NCBI GenBank assembly: GCA_039977295.1 | Contig: JBDWDN010000012.1 | Span: 1,178,001-1,242,000 of the forward strand | Reading direction: 5' to 3' | Source: Hellea sp039977295 | Lineage (GTDB): Bacteria > Pseudomonadota > Alphaproteobacteria > Caulobacterales > Maricaulaceae | Length of the DNA stretch: 64,000 nucleotides | Shown: one piece after another, positions 1 to 7,931 of the stretch | Numbering within the stretch: the stretch's first letter is position 1 | Layout of the letters: every line of letters starts with the position of its first letter | Notes under the pieces: generated by a model | What the model was told of the DNA's origin: nothing | Seen by the model: only the letters and a program-made list of their open reading frames with translations | Database searches by the model: none | Made by a program: the position numbers and the translations under genes

Positions 1-953
1 AAGGCTATGCGAGAATCGACGCTCCTTGGATTCTCAATGGTCTGAAACCCTTGCGGATAAAATTCATAGACTTTGCGCGATTTTACAGCATCTGCATCCA
101 CAAAGGAAATTTGCTTCGTTTGCTTTGTCGCTAATGTCGTGCGTCCTGGCAGAGGGTAGATGTAGTTATCACCAATGCGTTCAGCCGTGCCCGCTTCAAA
201 ACCACCATTTCTGAGTGCGTTGTTGTTACGGTTATTGTTATAACGGTTTCGATTACTTTGATTGCCGATCTGTCCCGCCACAACAGAAAGTTCCGCATCT
301 TCGAAATCCGTATTGGTTTGATTATTTATCGTCGCCCAGCCTTGCAGGCTCATCGTCTCATTTTGTTCATCAAAGACCGCAACATAATCCCCGCGCCAAT
401 TAATGCCATTAGTCAAATATGTCAGTTGGGCGTCACGGCGGCCTGAGACGGACGAATCAACTGAAACAGAGAGGGTCGGGCTGGCACGCAGATTGTCAGG
501 AACTTTAGGAAAGACAACACGCGTCGGAATATTATCATCGCGCAGAACTTCAATGCTATTGCCGGTCTGTATCACCACGCCATTATTGACAGAGAGAACT
601 TTCACACGTTGCGATGTCTCCTGCCCTGTGGCGGGGTTAGTCCGTATGATTTCGACATATTGCCCCACGGCCTTTTCCATCAACTTACTGGGTGATAGTA
701 GGTCAAAGTCGAAGTTTTGTTCAATAATATCAATGCCTGCGGCTTTCAGGGTCACGCTGGGTGAGATAATCTGCGAGGACACTCCGGGCATCTCGATGAC
801 TTGTTCGCCCGTTTTCAGACTTAATGTGCGGTTATCTACGATAAGGGCGCGATTATCTCCGTAAATCGTAAGCGAGACATCATCCGCAGCCGCAGGGGCG
901 GTCATTGCAAATGGAAGGGCCAAAAGAGGAAGGTAAAGGTATTTTTTCAACAT
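1..953 (-). CDS. DUF4139 domain-containing exported protein (C-terminus cut by window edge)
   Basis: Reading the minus strand from the ATG at 953 gives an open frame that runs off the window at base 1, so only about 317 N-terminal residues are present. It begins with a clear signal peptide (MLKKYLYLPLLALPFAM, then an APAAA-type cleavage region). The mature part contains the long beta-rich region with 'LTYLTNGINWRGDY' and later 'FVDADAVKSRKVYEFYP', which resemble DUF4139 proteins of Proteobacteria. AAGGA lies a few bases upstream of the ATG. The function of the family is not established; location is probably periplasm or outer membrane. It is divergent from rplY across a 238-bp gap. The frame contains an Asn/Arg-rich low-complexity stretch around residues 235-248. 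The family call is from memory of the family's pattern; the coding frame is certain. Confidence 0.8.
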   Translation of the reverse strand, partial: MLKKYLYLPLLALPFAMTAPAAADDVSLTIYGDNRALIVDNRTLSLKTGEQVIEMPGVSSQIISPSVTLKAAGIDIIEQNFDFDLLSPSKLMEKAVGQYVEIIRTNPATGQETSQRVKVLSVNNGVVIQTGNSIEVLRDDNIPTRVVFPKVPDNLRASPTLSVSVDSSVSGRRDAQLTYLTNGINWRGDYVAVFDEQNETMSLQGWATINNQTNTDFEDAELSVVAGQIGNQSNRNRYNNNRNNNALRNGGFEAGTAERIGDNYIYPLPGRTTLATKQTKQISFVDADAVKSRKVYEFYPQGFQTIENPRSVDSRIA

Positions 954-1120
954 AAAGATGTCCTTTCAGTGCCCTATCGTTAAAACGACCTATCGGCTAT
1001 GGCAAATAGCCTCCCCTTTTTGGCTAAATTATGTCGGCTTCACCCTGTATTTCCTTAGTTTTACCCCCTTGCATCCCGCCTCATTTTCCCATAAGTAGCG
1101 CGGCAATATAGGAATCTCTT

Positions 1121-1169
1121 GCTCTAAAGCTATTACGCCGCCTTCATGGGCGGTTCGTTATTTTAGAGC
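1121..1169 (+). promoter_or_regulatory. Two-part hairpin in the rplY leader
   Basis: An outer perfect 8-bp stem (GCTCTAAA at 1121-1128 with TTTAGAGC at 1162-1169) encloses an inner GC stem (CCGCC at 1138-1142 with GGCGG at 1149-1153). It ends 22 bases before the rplY ATG and lies within the 954-1191 gap between divergent genes. No U-tract follows, so it does not look like a terminator. A cis-acting leader RNA is possible; the function is inference. I saw nothing else clear in this gap. Confidence 0.45.
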
Positions 1170-1191
1170 CTACGAATAAGGCAGAAGAAAA

Positions 1192-1854
1192 ATGAGTGTT
1201 GTTCTTGATGTAAATGTGCGTGATAATACAGGCACAGGTGCTGCGCGCGAAGCACGCCGCAATGGTATGGTCCCGGGCGTTCTTTATGGCGGTGACGAAG
1301 CCCCTGTTTCGATCGCTGTTAAAACGAATGAAGTGCTAAAGGCTATTAACTCTGGTCAGTTCATCGGCAATATGATCGAGCTTGTGCATGACGGCAAAGG
1401 CCAGAAGGCCCTTACAAAAGACATTCAGTTCCACCCTGTTTCAGACATGCCTGTTCACCTTGACTTTTACCGCGTGACGGCAAAATCAATCATCGAAGTT
1501 GAAGTTTCCGTAAGCTTCATCGGTGAAGATGAGTGCCCAGGCATGAAAGCTGGCGGCGCGCTTAACGTTGTGCGTTATGCCATCGAAGTTAAATGTCCTG
1601 CGGGCGAAATTCCTGACAGTATCGAAGTTGACCTTTCTGAAATGGAGATTGGTGATTCAATTCATATTTCAGAGGTTAAACTTCCTAAAAATGTTAAGCC
1701 GTCTATCACGGATCGCGACTTTACAATCGCGACAATGCAAGAATCTCGCGCGGCTGTTGAAGCAACCGACGAAGAAGACGGCGAAGAAGTTGCAGCGGGC
1801 GACGTCCCTGCAGCGGCTCAGTCTGATGACGACGCGTCTGAAGGCGAAGGCTAA
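1192..1854 (+). CDS. rplY: 50S ribosomal protein L25/general stress protein Ctc
   Basis: The 220-residue product is the long, two-domain Ctc-type L25, which binds 5S rRNA in the large ribosomal subunit. The N-terminal L25 domain (about residues 5-95) carries the 'GMVPGVLYGG' motif. The C-terminal TL5-type beta domain follows (about 100-190), and an acidic Glu/Asp/Ala-rich tail (about 190-220) ends the protein. Length and order match alphaproteobacterial L25. The start is the ATG preceded by GCAGAAG. It is followed directly by pth, the usual neighbour of rplY in this class, suggesting co-transcription. Confidence 0.95.
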   Translation: MSVVLDVNVRDNTGTGAAREARRNGMVPGVLYGGDEAPVSIAVKTNEVLKAINSGQFIGNMIELVHDGKGQKALTKDIQFHPVSDMPVHLDFYRVTAKSIIEVEVSVSFIGEDECPGMKAGGALNVVRYAIEVKCPAGEIPDSIEVDLSEMEIGDSIHISEVKLPKNVKPSITDRDFTIATMQESRAAVEATDEEDGEEVAAGDVPAAAQSDDDASEGEG

Positions 1855-1868
1855 GCCAACTTGTTTGG

Positions 1869-1897
1869 CTGGCTTGCTCGGTTCTTTGGCGAGCCAG
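1869..1897 (+). other. Intercistronic hairpin between rplY and pth
   Basis: CTGGCTTGC (1869-1877) pairs with GCGAGCCAG (1889-1897): 9 bp including one G-U, with an 11-base loop. It lies between the rplY stop and the preferred pth ATG at 1915, with no U-tract. It could be an RNA-processing or attenuation structure. It also argues that this stretch is untranslated, supporting the shorter pth start. Confidence 0.4.
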
Positions 1898-1914
1898 AGC
1901 GAGCGGAGCCTGAT

Positions 1915-2484
1915 ATGTTATTATGGGTAGGATTGGGTAACCCCGGCGCAAAATATGCCGGGAACCGTCACAATATCGGCTTTATGGCGATTGACGCTAT
2001 TGGCGCTGATCATCACTTCCCTGCCGACAAAGCCCAATTCAAGGGCTTGGCGCGCCAAGGTCTCATTGATGGCCATAAAGTCTTATTGCTTAAGCCGATG
2101 ACATTTATGAATGAATCAGGTCAATCCGTGCAGGCGGCGATGCAGTTTTACAAAATTCCGCTCGAAAATGTAACCGTTTTCCACGATGAGCTTGACCTCG
2201 TCCCCGGTAAATTTCGCATGAAAATAGGCGGCGGCATTGCGGGTCATAATGGGCTGCGCTCCATACGTCAGCATTGCGGCGAAGACTTTCAGCGTGTGCG
2301 CCTTGGCATCGGCCACCCTGGGCATAAAGACAGAGTGCATAGCTATGTGCTGAGCGATTTTGCTAAGGCTGAGCACGCTATGCGAGATGACATATGCAAT
2401 GGCGCGGCGCGTTATGCGCAGCTATTGGCTGGCGGCAATAGCGAGCTATTTCAAACGCGCGTCACAGAATATATAAAGGGTTAG
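1915..2484 (+). CDS. pth: Peptidyl-tRNA hydrolase
   Basis: Pth cleaves peptidyl-tRNAs released from stalled ribosomes and recycles the tRNA in the cytoplasm. The protein begins MLLWVGLGNPG. It carries the family's motifs in order: 'GLGNPG', 'NRHNIGF' (the Asn and catalytic His), 'VFHDELDL' (the Asp) and 'GGGIAGHNGLRS'. I chose the ATG at 1915 (189 residues) because GGAG lies 6 bases upstream, because Pth proteins normally begin directly with this first strand, and because the region before it forms a hairpin. A TTG at 1861 would add 18 residues (MFGWLARFFG...) and cannot be excluded. It lies between rplY and ychF, a common alphaproteobacterial order. Confidence 0.94.
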   Translation: MLLWVGLGNPGAKYAGNRHNIGFMAIDAIGADHHFPADKAQFKGLARQGLIDGHKVLLLKPMTFMNESGQSVQAAMQFYKIPLENVTVFHDELDLVPGKFRMKIGGGIAGHNGLRSIRQHCGEDFQRVRLGIGHPGHKDRVHSYVLSDFAKAEHAMRDDICNGAARYAQLLAGGNSELFQTRVTEYIKG

Positions 2485-2488
2485 AACC

Positions 2489-3586
2489 ATGGGTTTTAAA
2501 TGCGGTATCGTTGGCTTGCCCAATGTCGGAAAATCGACACTTTTCAATGCCTTAACTAAAACGGCTAACGCGCAAGCGGCAAATTATCCGTTCTGTACAA
2601 TCGAGCCAAATGTCGGCGACGTGGCTATGCCAGAGCCTCGCCTTGATATCATTGCCGAGATCGGCGGCTCGGCGCAAAAAATTCCGACTCGTATGAACTT
2701 CGTCGATATTGCGGGCCTTGTTAAAGGCGCGTCAAAGGGTGAAGGCATGGGCAACCAATTTCTCGCCAATATTCGCGAAACAGACGCTGTGATTTACGTC
2801 CTGCGCTGTTTTGAAGATGAAGACATTACCCATGTTGATGGGCGTATCGACCCGATGTCAGACTTTGAAACTATCGAAACCGAGTTGATGCTTTCGGACC
2901 TCGAGAGCCTAGAGAAACGTAAAGGCGGCCTTGAGAAGAAGATTAAACAAAATGACAAAGAGGCGATACAGACCATGCGCCTTATCGAAACTGCTATTGC
3001 AGTGCTCGAAGAAGGCAAACCTGCCCGCACAGCCGAAATTGATGAAGACGATAAAAAGGCTTGGCGCATGCTGCAATTGCTAACGTCTAAGCCTGTTCTT
3101 TACGTGGCGAATGTTGATGAAGAGAGCGCGGCAGACGGCAATGCTTTCTCTGCCAAAGTCTTAGCCCATGCCGAAAGCGAAGACGCGCAAGCCGTTATAA
3201 TCTCCGCCCAAATCGAATCAGAAATGGCGCTGCTTGATGATGAAGAGCAGGCTGAATATCTCGGTGCGATTGGCCTCGAAGAGCCTGGCCTGAACCGCCT
3301 TATCCGCGCGGGCTATGCCCTACTCGGCCTACAAACCTATTTCACCGTCGGCCCCAAAGAAGCTCGCGCTTGGACATTCCACACAGGCTGGACCGCGCCA
3401 AAATGCGCAGGCGTCATTCACGGCGACTTCGAAAAAGGCTTCATCCGCGCCGAAACCACGGCCTATGAAGACTATGTGGCCAATAATGGCGAACAAGGCG
3501 CAAAAGAAGCCGGCAAAGTCCGCCAAGAAGGCAAGGACTATATTGTCAAAGACGGCGACATCATGCTGTTTAAGTTTAATGTCTAA
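2489..3586 (+). CDS. ychF: Redox-responsive ATPase YchF (Obg-like)
   Basis: The 365-residue protein belongs to the TRAFAC Obg/YchF family, which binds ATP rather than GTP and associates with the ribosome. Visible parts are the P-loop 'GLPNVGKST' near the N-terminus, the switch 'DIAGLVKGASKGEGMGNQFL', a helical coiled-coil insertion (about residues 130-200, rich in Glu, Lys and Leu), the 'YVANVDEE' segment replacing the usual NKxD, and the C-terminal TGS domain ending in 'IMLFKFNV'. Length matches the family. AAGGG sits 8 bases before the ATG. It follows pth by four bases and is probably in the same transcript. Confidence 0.96.
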   Translation: MGFKCGIVGLPNVGKSTLFNALTKTANAQAANYPFCTIEPNVGDVAMPEPRLDIIAEIGGSAQKIPTRMNFVDIAGLVKGASKGEGMGNQFLANIRETDAVIYVLRCFEDEDITHVDGRIDPMSDFETIETELMLSDLESLEKRKGGLEKKIKQNDKEAIQTMRLIETAIAVLEEGKPARTAEIDEDDKKAWRMLQLLTSKPVLYVANVDEESAADGNAFSAKVLAHAESEDAQAVIISAQIESEMALLDDEEQAEYLGAIGLEEPGLNRLIRAGYALLGLQTYFTVGPKEARAWTFHTGWTAPKCAGVIHGDFEKGFIRAETTAYEDYVANNGEQGAKEAGKVRQEGKDYIVKDGDIMLFKFNV

Positions 3587-3589
3587 CAT

Positions 3590-3633
3590 TTTCAATGACC
3601 GCTCGCCAACGGCGGGCTGTACTGTCATTGAAA
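3590..3633. repeat. Long two-part inverted repeat downstream of ychF
   Basis: A perfect 10-bp outer stem (TTTCAATGAC with GTCATTGAAA) encloses a 7-bp stem with an AAC loop (GCTCGCC with GGCGGGC, one G-U). It starts 4 bases after the ychF stop. No run of T follows on either strand, so it is not a standard intrinsic terminator. It could protect the 3' end of the mRNA or be a REP-like palindrome. I saw no second copy in this window. The rest of the 3587-3754 gap is pyrimidine-rich, with nothing else clear. Confidence 0.5.
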
Positions 3634-3754
3634 GTGCGCGCCACTTGCAGTTTCAACAGATCTAGCCCCCACCCCCAACCGCTTCCCAACACAGCAAGAT
3701 TCTCACTTTTTTAAGACTCTTCACCCCATAATTAGCCTCCAAAGAGGTCTTGAT

Positions 3755-4249
3755 ATGTGGTCACATCTAAAATTTTTCGCGCTCACCAGTTCTTTAACGC
3801 TGGCAATGACAAGCATCAGCATTGCGAAAGAACCGCCCTCACCTTTGAGTTTGCTTCTACAAGCTCAAAATACGTCCCTAAAATCTGGCTCACTTAATGC
3901 CCGTAACACCCCTAATATCAAAGAGTATCGCCTAGATCTAAAGCGCGATAAGGTCCGGCTTAAAGACATTGAAAAGTCATTGACGGAAGCTTACGGCCCG
4001 CCAAAAACCTCGCGTAATAATACACTCATATGGGAAATCAAAAACCTTACCGGCAAATCGGGTCAATCGAAACAAGTGACAATTATGGCTGGTGAAGAAA
4101 ACGGTGCCTATTTCGTAACGCTTGATCGCCGCGGTGCTGCGGCGGGAAATAATCCACGTCATCAGCGTATAAAGCCGTCTCAAGTTAGAGTGCCGCAGCG
4201 TCAAACTATTCGAAACACTTCGAAGCTAAAGCCCTATGAGCGCGATTAG
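3755..4249 (+). CDS. Exported protein of unknown function
   Basis: A 164-residue protein with a plausible N-terminal signal peptide (hydrophobic 'FALTSSLTLAMTSISIA' followed by charged residues). The mature part is basic, with many Lys, Arg and Asn, and contains an 'RLDLKRDKVRLKDIEKSLTEAYGPPKTSR' type amphipathic region followed by a short beta-rich section (residues about 100-125). I do not recognise a family. AAGAGG lies 7 bases before the ATG. A perfect 10-bp inverted repeat follows 5 bases after the stop. Exported location is inferred from the signal peptide only. Confidence 0.65.
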   Translation: MWSHLKFFALTSSLTLAMTSISIAKEPPSPLSLLLQAQNTSLKSGSLNARNTPNIKEYRLDLKRDKVRLKDIEKSLTEAYGPPKTSRNNTLIWEIKNLTGKSGQSKQVTIMAGEENGAYFVTLDRRGAAAGNNPRHQRIKPSQVRVPQRQTIRNTSKLKPYERD

Positions 4250-4254
4250 GCTTA

Positions 4255-4280
4255 CAGAGCTTAAATCAGGTTAAGCTCTG
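4255..4280 (+). terminator. Perfect 10-bp hairpin after the 3755-4249 gene, no U-tract
   Basis: CAGAGCTTAA pairs perfectly with TTAAGCTCTG across a 6-base loop. It begins 5 bases after the upstream stop codon. The following bases are CATAAGGG, not a T-run, so termination is uncertain; it may instead stabilise a 3' end. Confidence 0.35.
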
Positions 4281-4341
4281 CATAAGGGACTATTAACTCC
4301 AGCCATTTATAAAGAAGTTTTACGTAGGCACGCTAATAGCA

Positions 4342-6273
4342 ATGTATAAATTTAAGAATTCATATAAGCGCGCCATAGCTGTGATTGGGCTGTTTTGCCT
4401 CGGCTTTGTGTCCACGGCATCTGCGCAATCTTTCGTAAATAGTACTGTAGGTAACATCAATGATGCAACGTTGTGCCCGGGCGCAACTGGCACTGGAACT
4501 ACAGCCAATTTGGACCGAACTTTTAATGTGACCGGCATTGCGGGAACAGTGACAGACATAAATGTCGGGTTGCTTGCGACGCATACATGGCGCGGCGATA
4601 TGGAAGTTCGCTTAATCTCACCCAGCGGGTTAAACCTCATACTGATTAATCCAGACACTAGCGGTTCCGGGAATGATGATGATTATAACCTCGAACTTGG
4701 CGATGAAGCGCCTGTTACCGTAAATACAGGTGCTGCGGACGGCCCGCACGATGTGGCTCTCACGCCCTACCAGGTCTTGGCAAGTCCCAATAATGCGCTA
4801 TCTGCCTTTAACGGAACGACAGCAAATGGAACCTGGACTCTAAGAATTTGTGACGATTATGCAGGCGAAACAGGCCAGTTCCAACAAGCCACATTGTTTT
4901 TCGCTAACCCCACGGATGCAGACCTTTCGCTTACATCCAGCATATCTAATACGCTGCCTCAAGATGGTGACACAATTACCCTTACCTACAATCTATTAAA
5001 TGCCGGTCCTTCCACGACAAGCGGCGTCACGGTTGGAATTGACCTCCCGCCATTTCTTGATTTTGTCTCTTCTACAGGAACAGGTAGCTATAGCGATGTG
5101 ACCGAAGTTTGGACAATACCAGGCACTGTCCCCGTTGGCACGACAACCATTACCCTAACAGCAAACGTGAACTCCGTTGGAAGCGGAAGCATGATATCTG
5201 AGGTGTTAACATCAGCGGAAAATGACCCCGACTCAACGCCCGGAAATAGTGTTAGCGCTGAAGACGACTATGATAATAGCGGGTCAATCTTTGTACAGCC
5301 GCCGCCTACGCCGCCTTCTCTAAGCTGCCCCGCGGTGGATCAATTTGTACATGCTTGGACGGCCCCCGGAACGACCAATGGTTGGACGGCGGGTGATCTC
5401 ACCGATAGTTATACGGCTGGCGGCATTCCTCTTCTCTTTACAGTCACGGGTAACACCGGCAATTTGGGCCAAATTAGCGGCGTCGATGCGCCCGTTACAC
5501 AAGACGATTACACAGGCGGCATTGTTCCTGCGGAACACAGTTTAGGCTTCGCTGCTGACCATAGTAATAGCGCGCAAGAGCTCGTTCTAACAGTTGATCT
5601 CGATGACGGAACGGGCGTACAAGGCTTGCAATTTTCCGTGTTCGATATTGATTTGGGCGGCTGGGTGGACCGTTTGACCGTTACGGGCGACCTTAACGGA
5701 ACCACGGTATTTCCGACACTTACCCCGAGTGCCCGAAATTTTATTTCTGGAAATTCAGCGATTGGACAAGGCGGCAATGCCGGATTGACAGAGGCCAGCG
5801 GTAACGTGGTTGTCACCTTTAATTCACCCATTGACCAAGTTACAATTGCTTACGGCAATGACCCGTCCGCAGGGGCTAATCCTGCGTTTCAGATTATGTC
5901 CGTACATGAGATGACGATGTGTCCACGCCTATTAGCAGACCTGACGGCGGTGAAATCGGTAGAGGTTTATGACCCCGGCAATGCCGGCCTCTACATGACA
6001 CCGGGCAATGAAGTCCTTTACAAGATTACAGTCAATAATAGCGCTACAGCGAATTCCGACGCAACAGATATAGACCTCTCCGACACACTTCCCGACAATG
6101 TTCGATTCATATCCGCCGCGACGACAGGCTTTACAGGCGGTGCTTTCGGCACCCCTGCTCTGCCCGCCGCAAATACGGATTGTGTTGGCGGGGCCTGTGT
6201 GGTTCGATACTCTGGCGCAACACTCCCGATAAATACAACGGGTGAAATTCAGATTCGCGCCCTGATTAAATAA
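4342..6273 (+). CDS. Secreted protein with P (Homo B) domain and DUF11-like repeats
   Basis: The 643-residue product starts with a signal peptide (hydrophobic 'IAVIGLFCLGFVSTASA'). Residues about 30-190 resemble a proprotein-convertase P domain: 'TWRGDMEVRLISPSG', 'LSAFNGTTANGTWTLRICD', then 'ETGQFQQATLFF'. Residues about 195-300 and 540-643 resemble DUF11 immunoglobulin-like repeats, and the final strands 'GEIQIRALIK' are typical of a DUF11 end. The middle (about 335-530) is a beta-rich region of unclear family. No protease catalytic domain, LPxTG, PEP-CTERM or other C-terminal anchor is visible. It probably acts outside the cell as a binding or adhesive protein (inference). The Shine-Dalgarno sequence is weak. 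Confidence 0.75.
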   Translation: MYKFKNSYKRAIAVIGLFCLGFVSTASAQSFVNSTVGNINDATLCPGATGTGTTANLDRTFNVTGIAGTVTDINVGLLATHTWRGDMEVRLISPSGLNLILINPDTSGSGNDDDYNLELGDEAPVTVNTGAADGPHDVALTPYQVLASPNNALSAFNGTTANGTWTLRICDDYAGETGQFQQATLFFANPTDADLSLTSSISNTLPQDGDTITLTYNLLNAGPSTTSGVTVGIDLPPFLDFVSSTGTGSYSDVTEVWTIPGTVPVGTTTITLTANVNSVGSGSMISEVLTSAENDPDSTPGNSVSAEDDYDNSGSIFVQPPPTPPSLSCPAVDQFVHAWTAPGTTNGWTAGDLTDSYTAGGIPLLFTVTGNTGNLGQISGVDAPVTQDDYTGGIVPAEHSLGFAADHSNSAQELVLTVDLDDGTGVQGLQFSVFDIDLGGWVDRLTVTGDLNGTTVFPTLTPSARNFISGNSAIGQGGNAGLTEASGNVVVTFNSPIDQVTIAYGNDPSAGANPAFQIMSVHEMTMCPRLLADLTAVKSVEVYDPGNAGLYMTPGNEVLYKITVNNSATANSDATDIDLSDTLPDNVRFISAATTGFTGGAFGTPALPAANTDCVGGACVVRYSGATLPINTTGEIQIRALIK

Positions 6274-6298
6274 CACTATATGCCGCTAAGAAATCGGC

Positions 6299-6751
6299 CT
6301 AATCAAAGGTCTTATTTTGTTCGCCTAAAAGTTTCGCTGCGCGCTTACGGGTTAGGCCCCCATAGGCCCAGCGCATCATGAAAAACACAATCGGGAAGAG
6401 CACAAGGCAGATAACTCCGACAACAATTAAGAGGATCGTATTACCATCAGACTCGCTTTGCAATTCCGCAAAACCGCCGCCAAAGATTATAATACCCGCC
6501 AAAACAAGATTTAAAGCCGCAAAAATAGCGAAGCTGCCCAGCGTTAAATAGTTACGCTCCGCATCATTAGGAGCGCGCTGTTCTCTCTTTATAAAAAACT
6601 CACCAATCATCATCGCGCTGAGGAAAGGCGCGATAATCGTGCCGCTACTTCCCGCCGATGATATAAACATCGAAATGATGGTAAATAGGATTAACATTCC
6701 AACATAGGCAAATGCGAAATATAGCAAGTAAGATATAAGCGGGCGGTTCAT
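6299..6751 (-). CDS. Small four-helix membrane protein of unknown function
   Basis: From the ATG at 6751 the product is about 150 residues with four hydrophobic segments: around residues 5-28, 35-48, 70-92 and 105-128. Between the second and third lies a polar loop 'KREQRAPNDAERNYL' that resembles ABZJ_00895-type small membrane proteins (weak recognition). I chose 6751 rather than the ATG at 6766 because AAGGAC lies 6 bases upstream and because the longer form would overlap the apt stop. It is directly downstream of apt and probably co-transcribed. The tail is charged ('RKRAAKLLGEQNK'). Confidence 0.75.
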   Translation of the reverse strand: MNRPLISYLLYFAFAYVGMLILFTIISMFISSAGSSGTIIAPFLSAMMIGEFFIKREQRAPNDAERNYLTLGSFAIFAALNLVLAGIIIFGGGFAELQSESDGNTILLIVVGVICLVLFPIVFFMMRWAYGGLTRKRAAKLLGEQNKTFD

Positions 6752-6752
6752 A

Positions 6753-7280
6753 CTAATGTCCTTCAAATTTTATAAGGCTCGTCACGGGGACGCCCATTTT
6801 TGCTATCCTGGCGGCTCCGCCTAAATCAGGCAAATCAATCACAAAGGCCGCGCCGATAATATTTGCGCCTGTTTTACGCAGCAGCTTAACTGCGGCCTCT
6901 GCCGTGCCGCCTGTTGCAATGAGATCATCAATGATGAGGACATTCTCACCCTTACGCACACTATCAGCATGTATCTCAAGCGTATCCGTGCCGTATTCCA
7001 ATGCGTAGTCTTGCTCATATGTATCAAAAGGGAGCTTTCCCTTTTTGCGGATAGGGACGAAACCGGCCCCAAGCTCATAGGCAACAGCAGTGCCAAAGGT
7101 GAAGCCGCGCGCCTCTATCCCCGCAATATTATCGATATCCTTATGCTTAAACGGGCCGGAGAGCTGAATAATGGTGTCAGCCAAAGCGCGCCTATTGGTC
7201 AACAATGTCGTAATATCCCGATACATAATTCCCTCTTTTGGGAAATCAGGAATGGTGCGTATCGTATCTTTTAGGTTCAT
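6753..7280 (-). CDS. apt: Adenine phosphoribosyltransferase
   Basis: Apt salvages adenine with PRPP to give AMP in the cytoplasm. The 175-residue protein begins with the characteristic 'IRTIPDFPKEGIMYRDITTLL'-type segment. It contains 'GIEARGFTFG', the 'PIRKKGKLP' loop and the PRPP-binding motif 'VLIIDDLIATGGTA'. Length is normal. Its ATG overlaps the stop of the upstream GST gene by four bases (ATGA), implying translational coupling. Confidence 0.96.
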   Translation of the reverse strand: MNLKDTIRTIPDFPKEGIMYRDITTLLTNRRALADTIIQLSGPFKHKDIDNIAGIEARGFTFGTAVAYELGAGFVPIRKKGKLPFDTYEQDYALEYGTDTLEIHADSVRKGENVLIIDDLIATGGTAEAAVKLLRKTGANIIGAAFVIDLPDLGGAARIAKMGVPVTSLIKFEGH

Positions 7281-7921
7281 GTATTAACCTTATCAGTATC
7301 GGGCAGAATATGAGTTTCTATAAAAGCATTGGCTTCCCAATCCTGAAAATCAGTATCCGCCATTAGCTCGGATATATAAGTGTCTGAGCGCGCTGTTCGC
7401 GGCAGGTCATAACTGGCAAAGCGCGTCGCTGCAGGCGTGTAAAAGGCATCGGCAATCGACCAATCATTAAACAGAAACGGGCCGTCATGACGTGACAACA
7501 GTTCATCCCATAATTCAACCATTTCCGCAGCATCATCGAGACAGCTTTGCGGAACACGTTTGGAGGTGCGCCGCCGAAGATTCATAGGTGCTTCGTTTCG
7601 TAAGGCTTCAAAACCTTCATGCATCAGTTTCGTCACGCGAATGGCTTTCGCTTTATCCGCCGCGTCTTTAGGCCATAAATTCGGAATCGCCTTGGCACAA
7701 AACTCAGAAATCGCAAGACTATCTGGGAGCATCTCGCCATTGACTTCTAATACGGGAACTGTCCCCGCATCTGATAGAGCCAGTAATTTGTCTTTATATC
7801 CTGGGATGTCCAGATCAACGACCTCCTCGGTAAAAGGTAATTCTGACTTGCGCAGGACAAGCCAAGGCCGCAGTGACCATGAAGAGTAATTGTAATTACC
7901 AATATAGAGTTTCAAAGACAT
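7277..7921 (-). CDS. Glutathione S-transferase family protein
   Basis: The 214-residue protein has an N-terminal thioredoxin-fold GST domain: 'LYIGNYNYSSWSLRPWLVL', where the Ser in the SSWS segment is the likely glutathione-activating residue, and 'GTVPVLEVNGEMLPDSLAI', the cis-Pro and glutathione-binding loop. An all-helical C-terminal domain follows (about residues 85-210). The pattern resembles bacterial YfcF/zeta-like GSTs. Substrate is unknown. It is cytoplasmic and is the first gene of a short run GST-apt-membrane protein on this strand. Confidence 0.88.
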   Translation of the reverse strand: MSLKLYIGNYNYSSWSLRPWLVLRKSELPFTEEVVDLDIPGYKDKLLALSDAGTVPVLEVNGEMLPDSLAISEFCAKAIPNLWPKDAADKAKAIRVTKLMHEGFEALRNEAPMNLRRRTSKRVPQSCLDDAAEMVELWDELLSRHDGPFLFNDWSIADAFYTPAATRFASYDLPRTARSDTYISELMADTDFQDWEANAFIETHILPDTDKVNT

Positions 7922-7931
7922 AGGTTCGTTC

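Noticed and set aside
403..864. Long plus-strand frame opposite the DUF4139 gene
   Set aside because: It is antisense to a minus-strand frame with a signal peptide, ribosome site and domain pattern; the product looks random and has no ribosome site.
1030..1100. Short frame in the gap before rplY
   Set aside because: There is no ribosome site and the composition is unlike a protein (Pro/Ser/Cys mixture).
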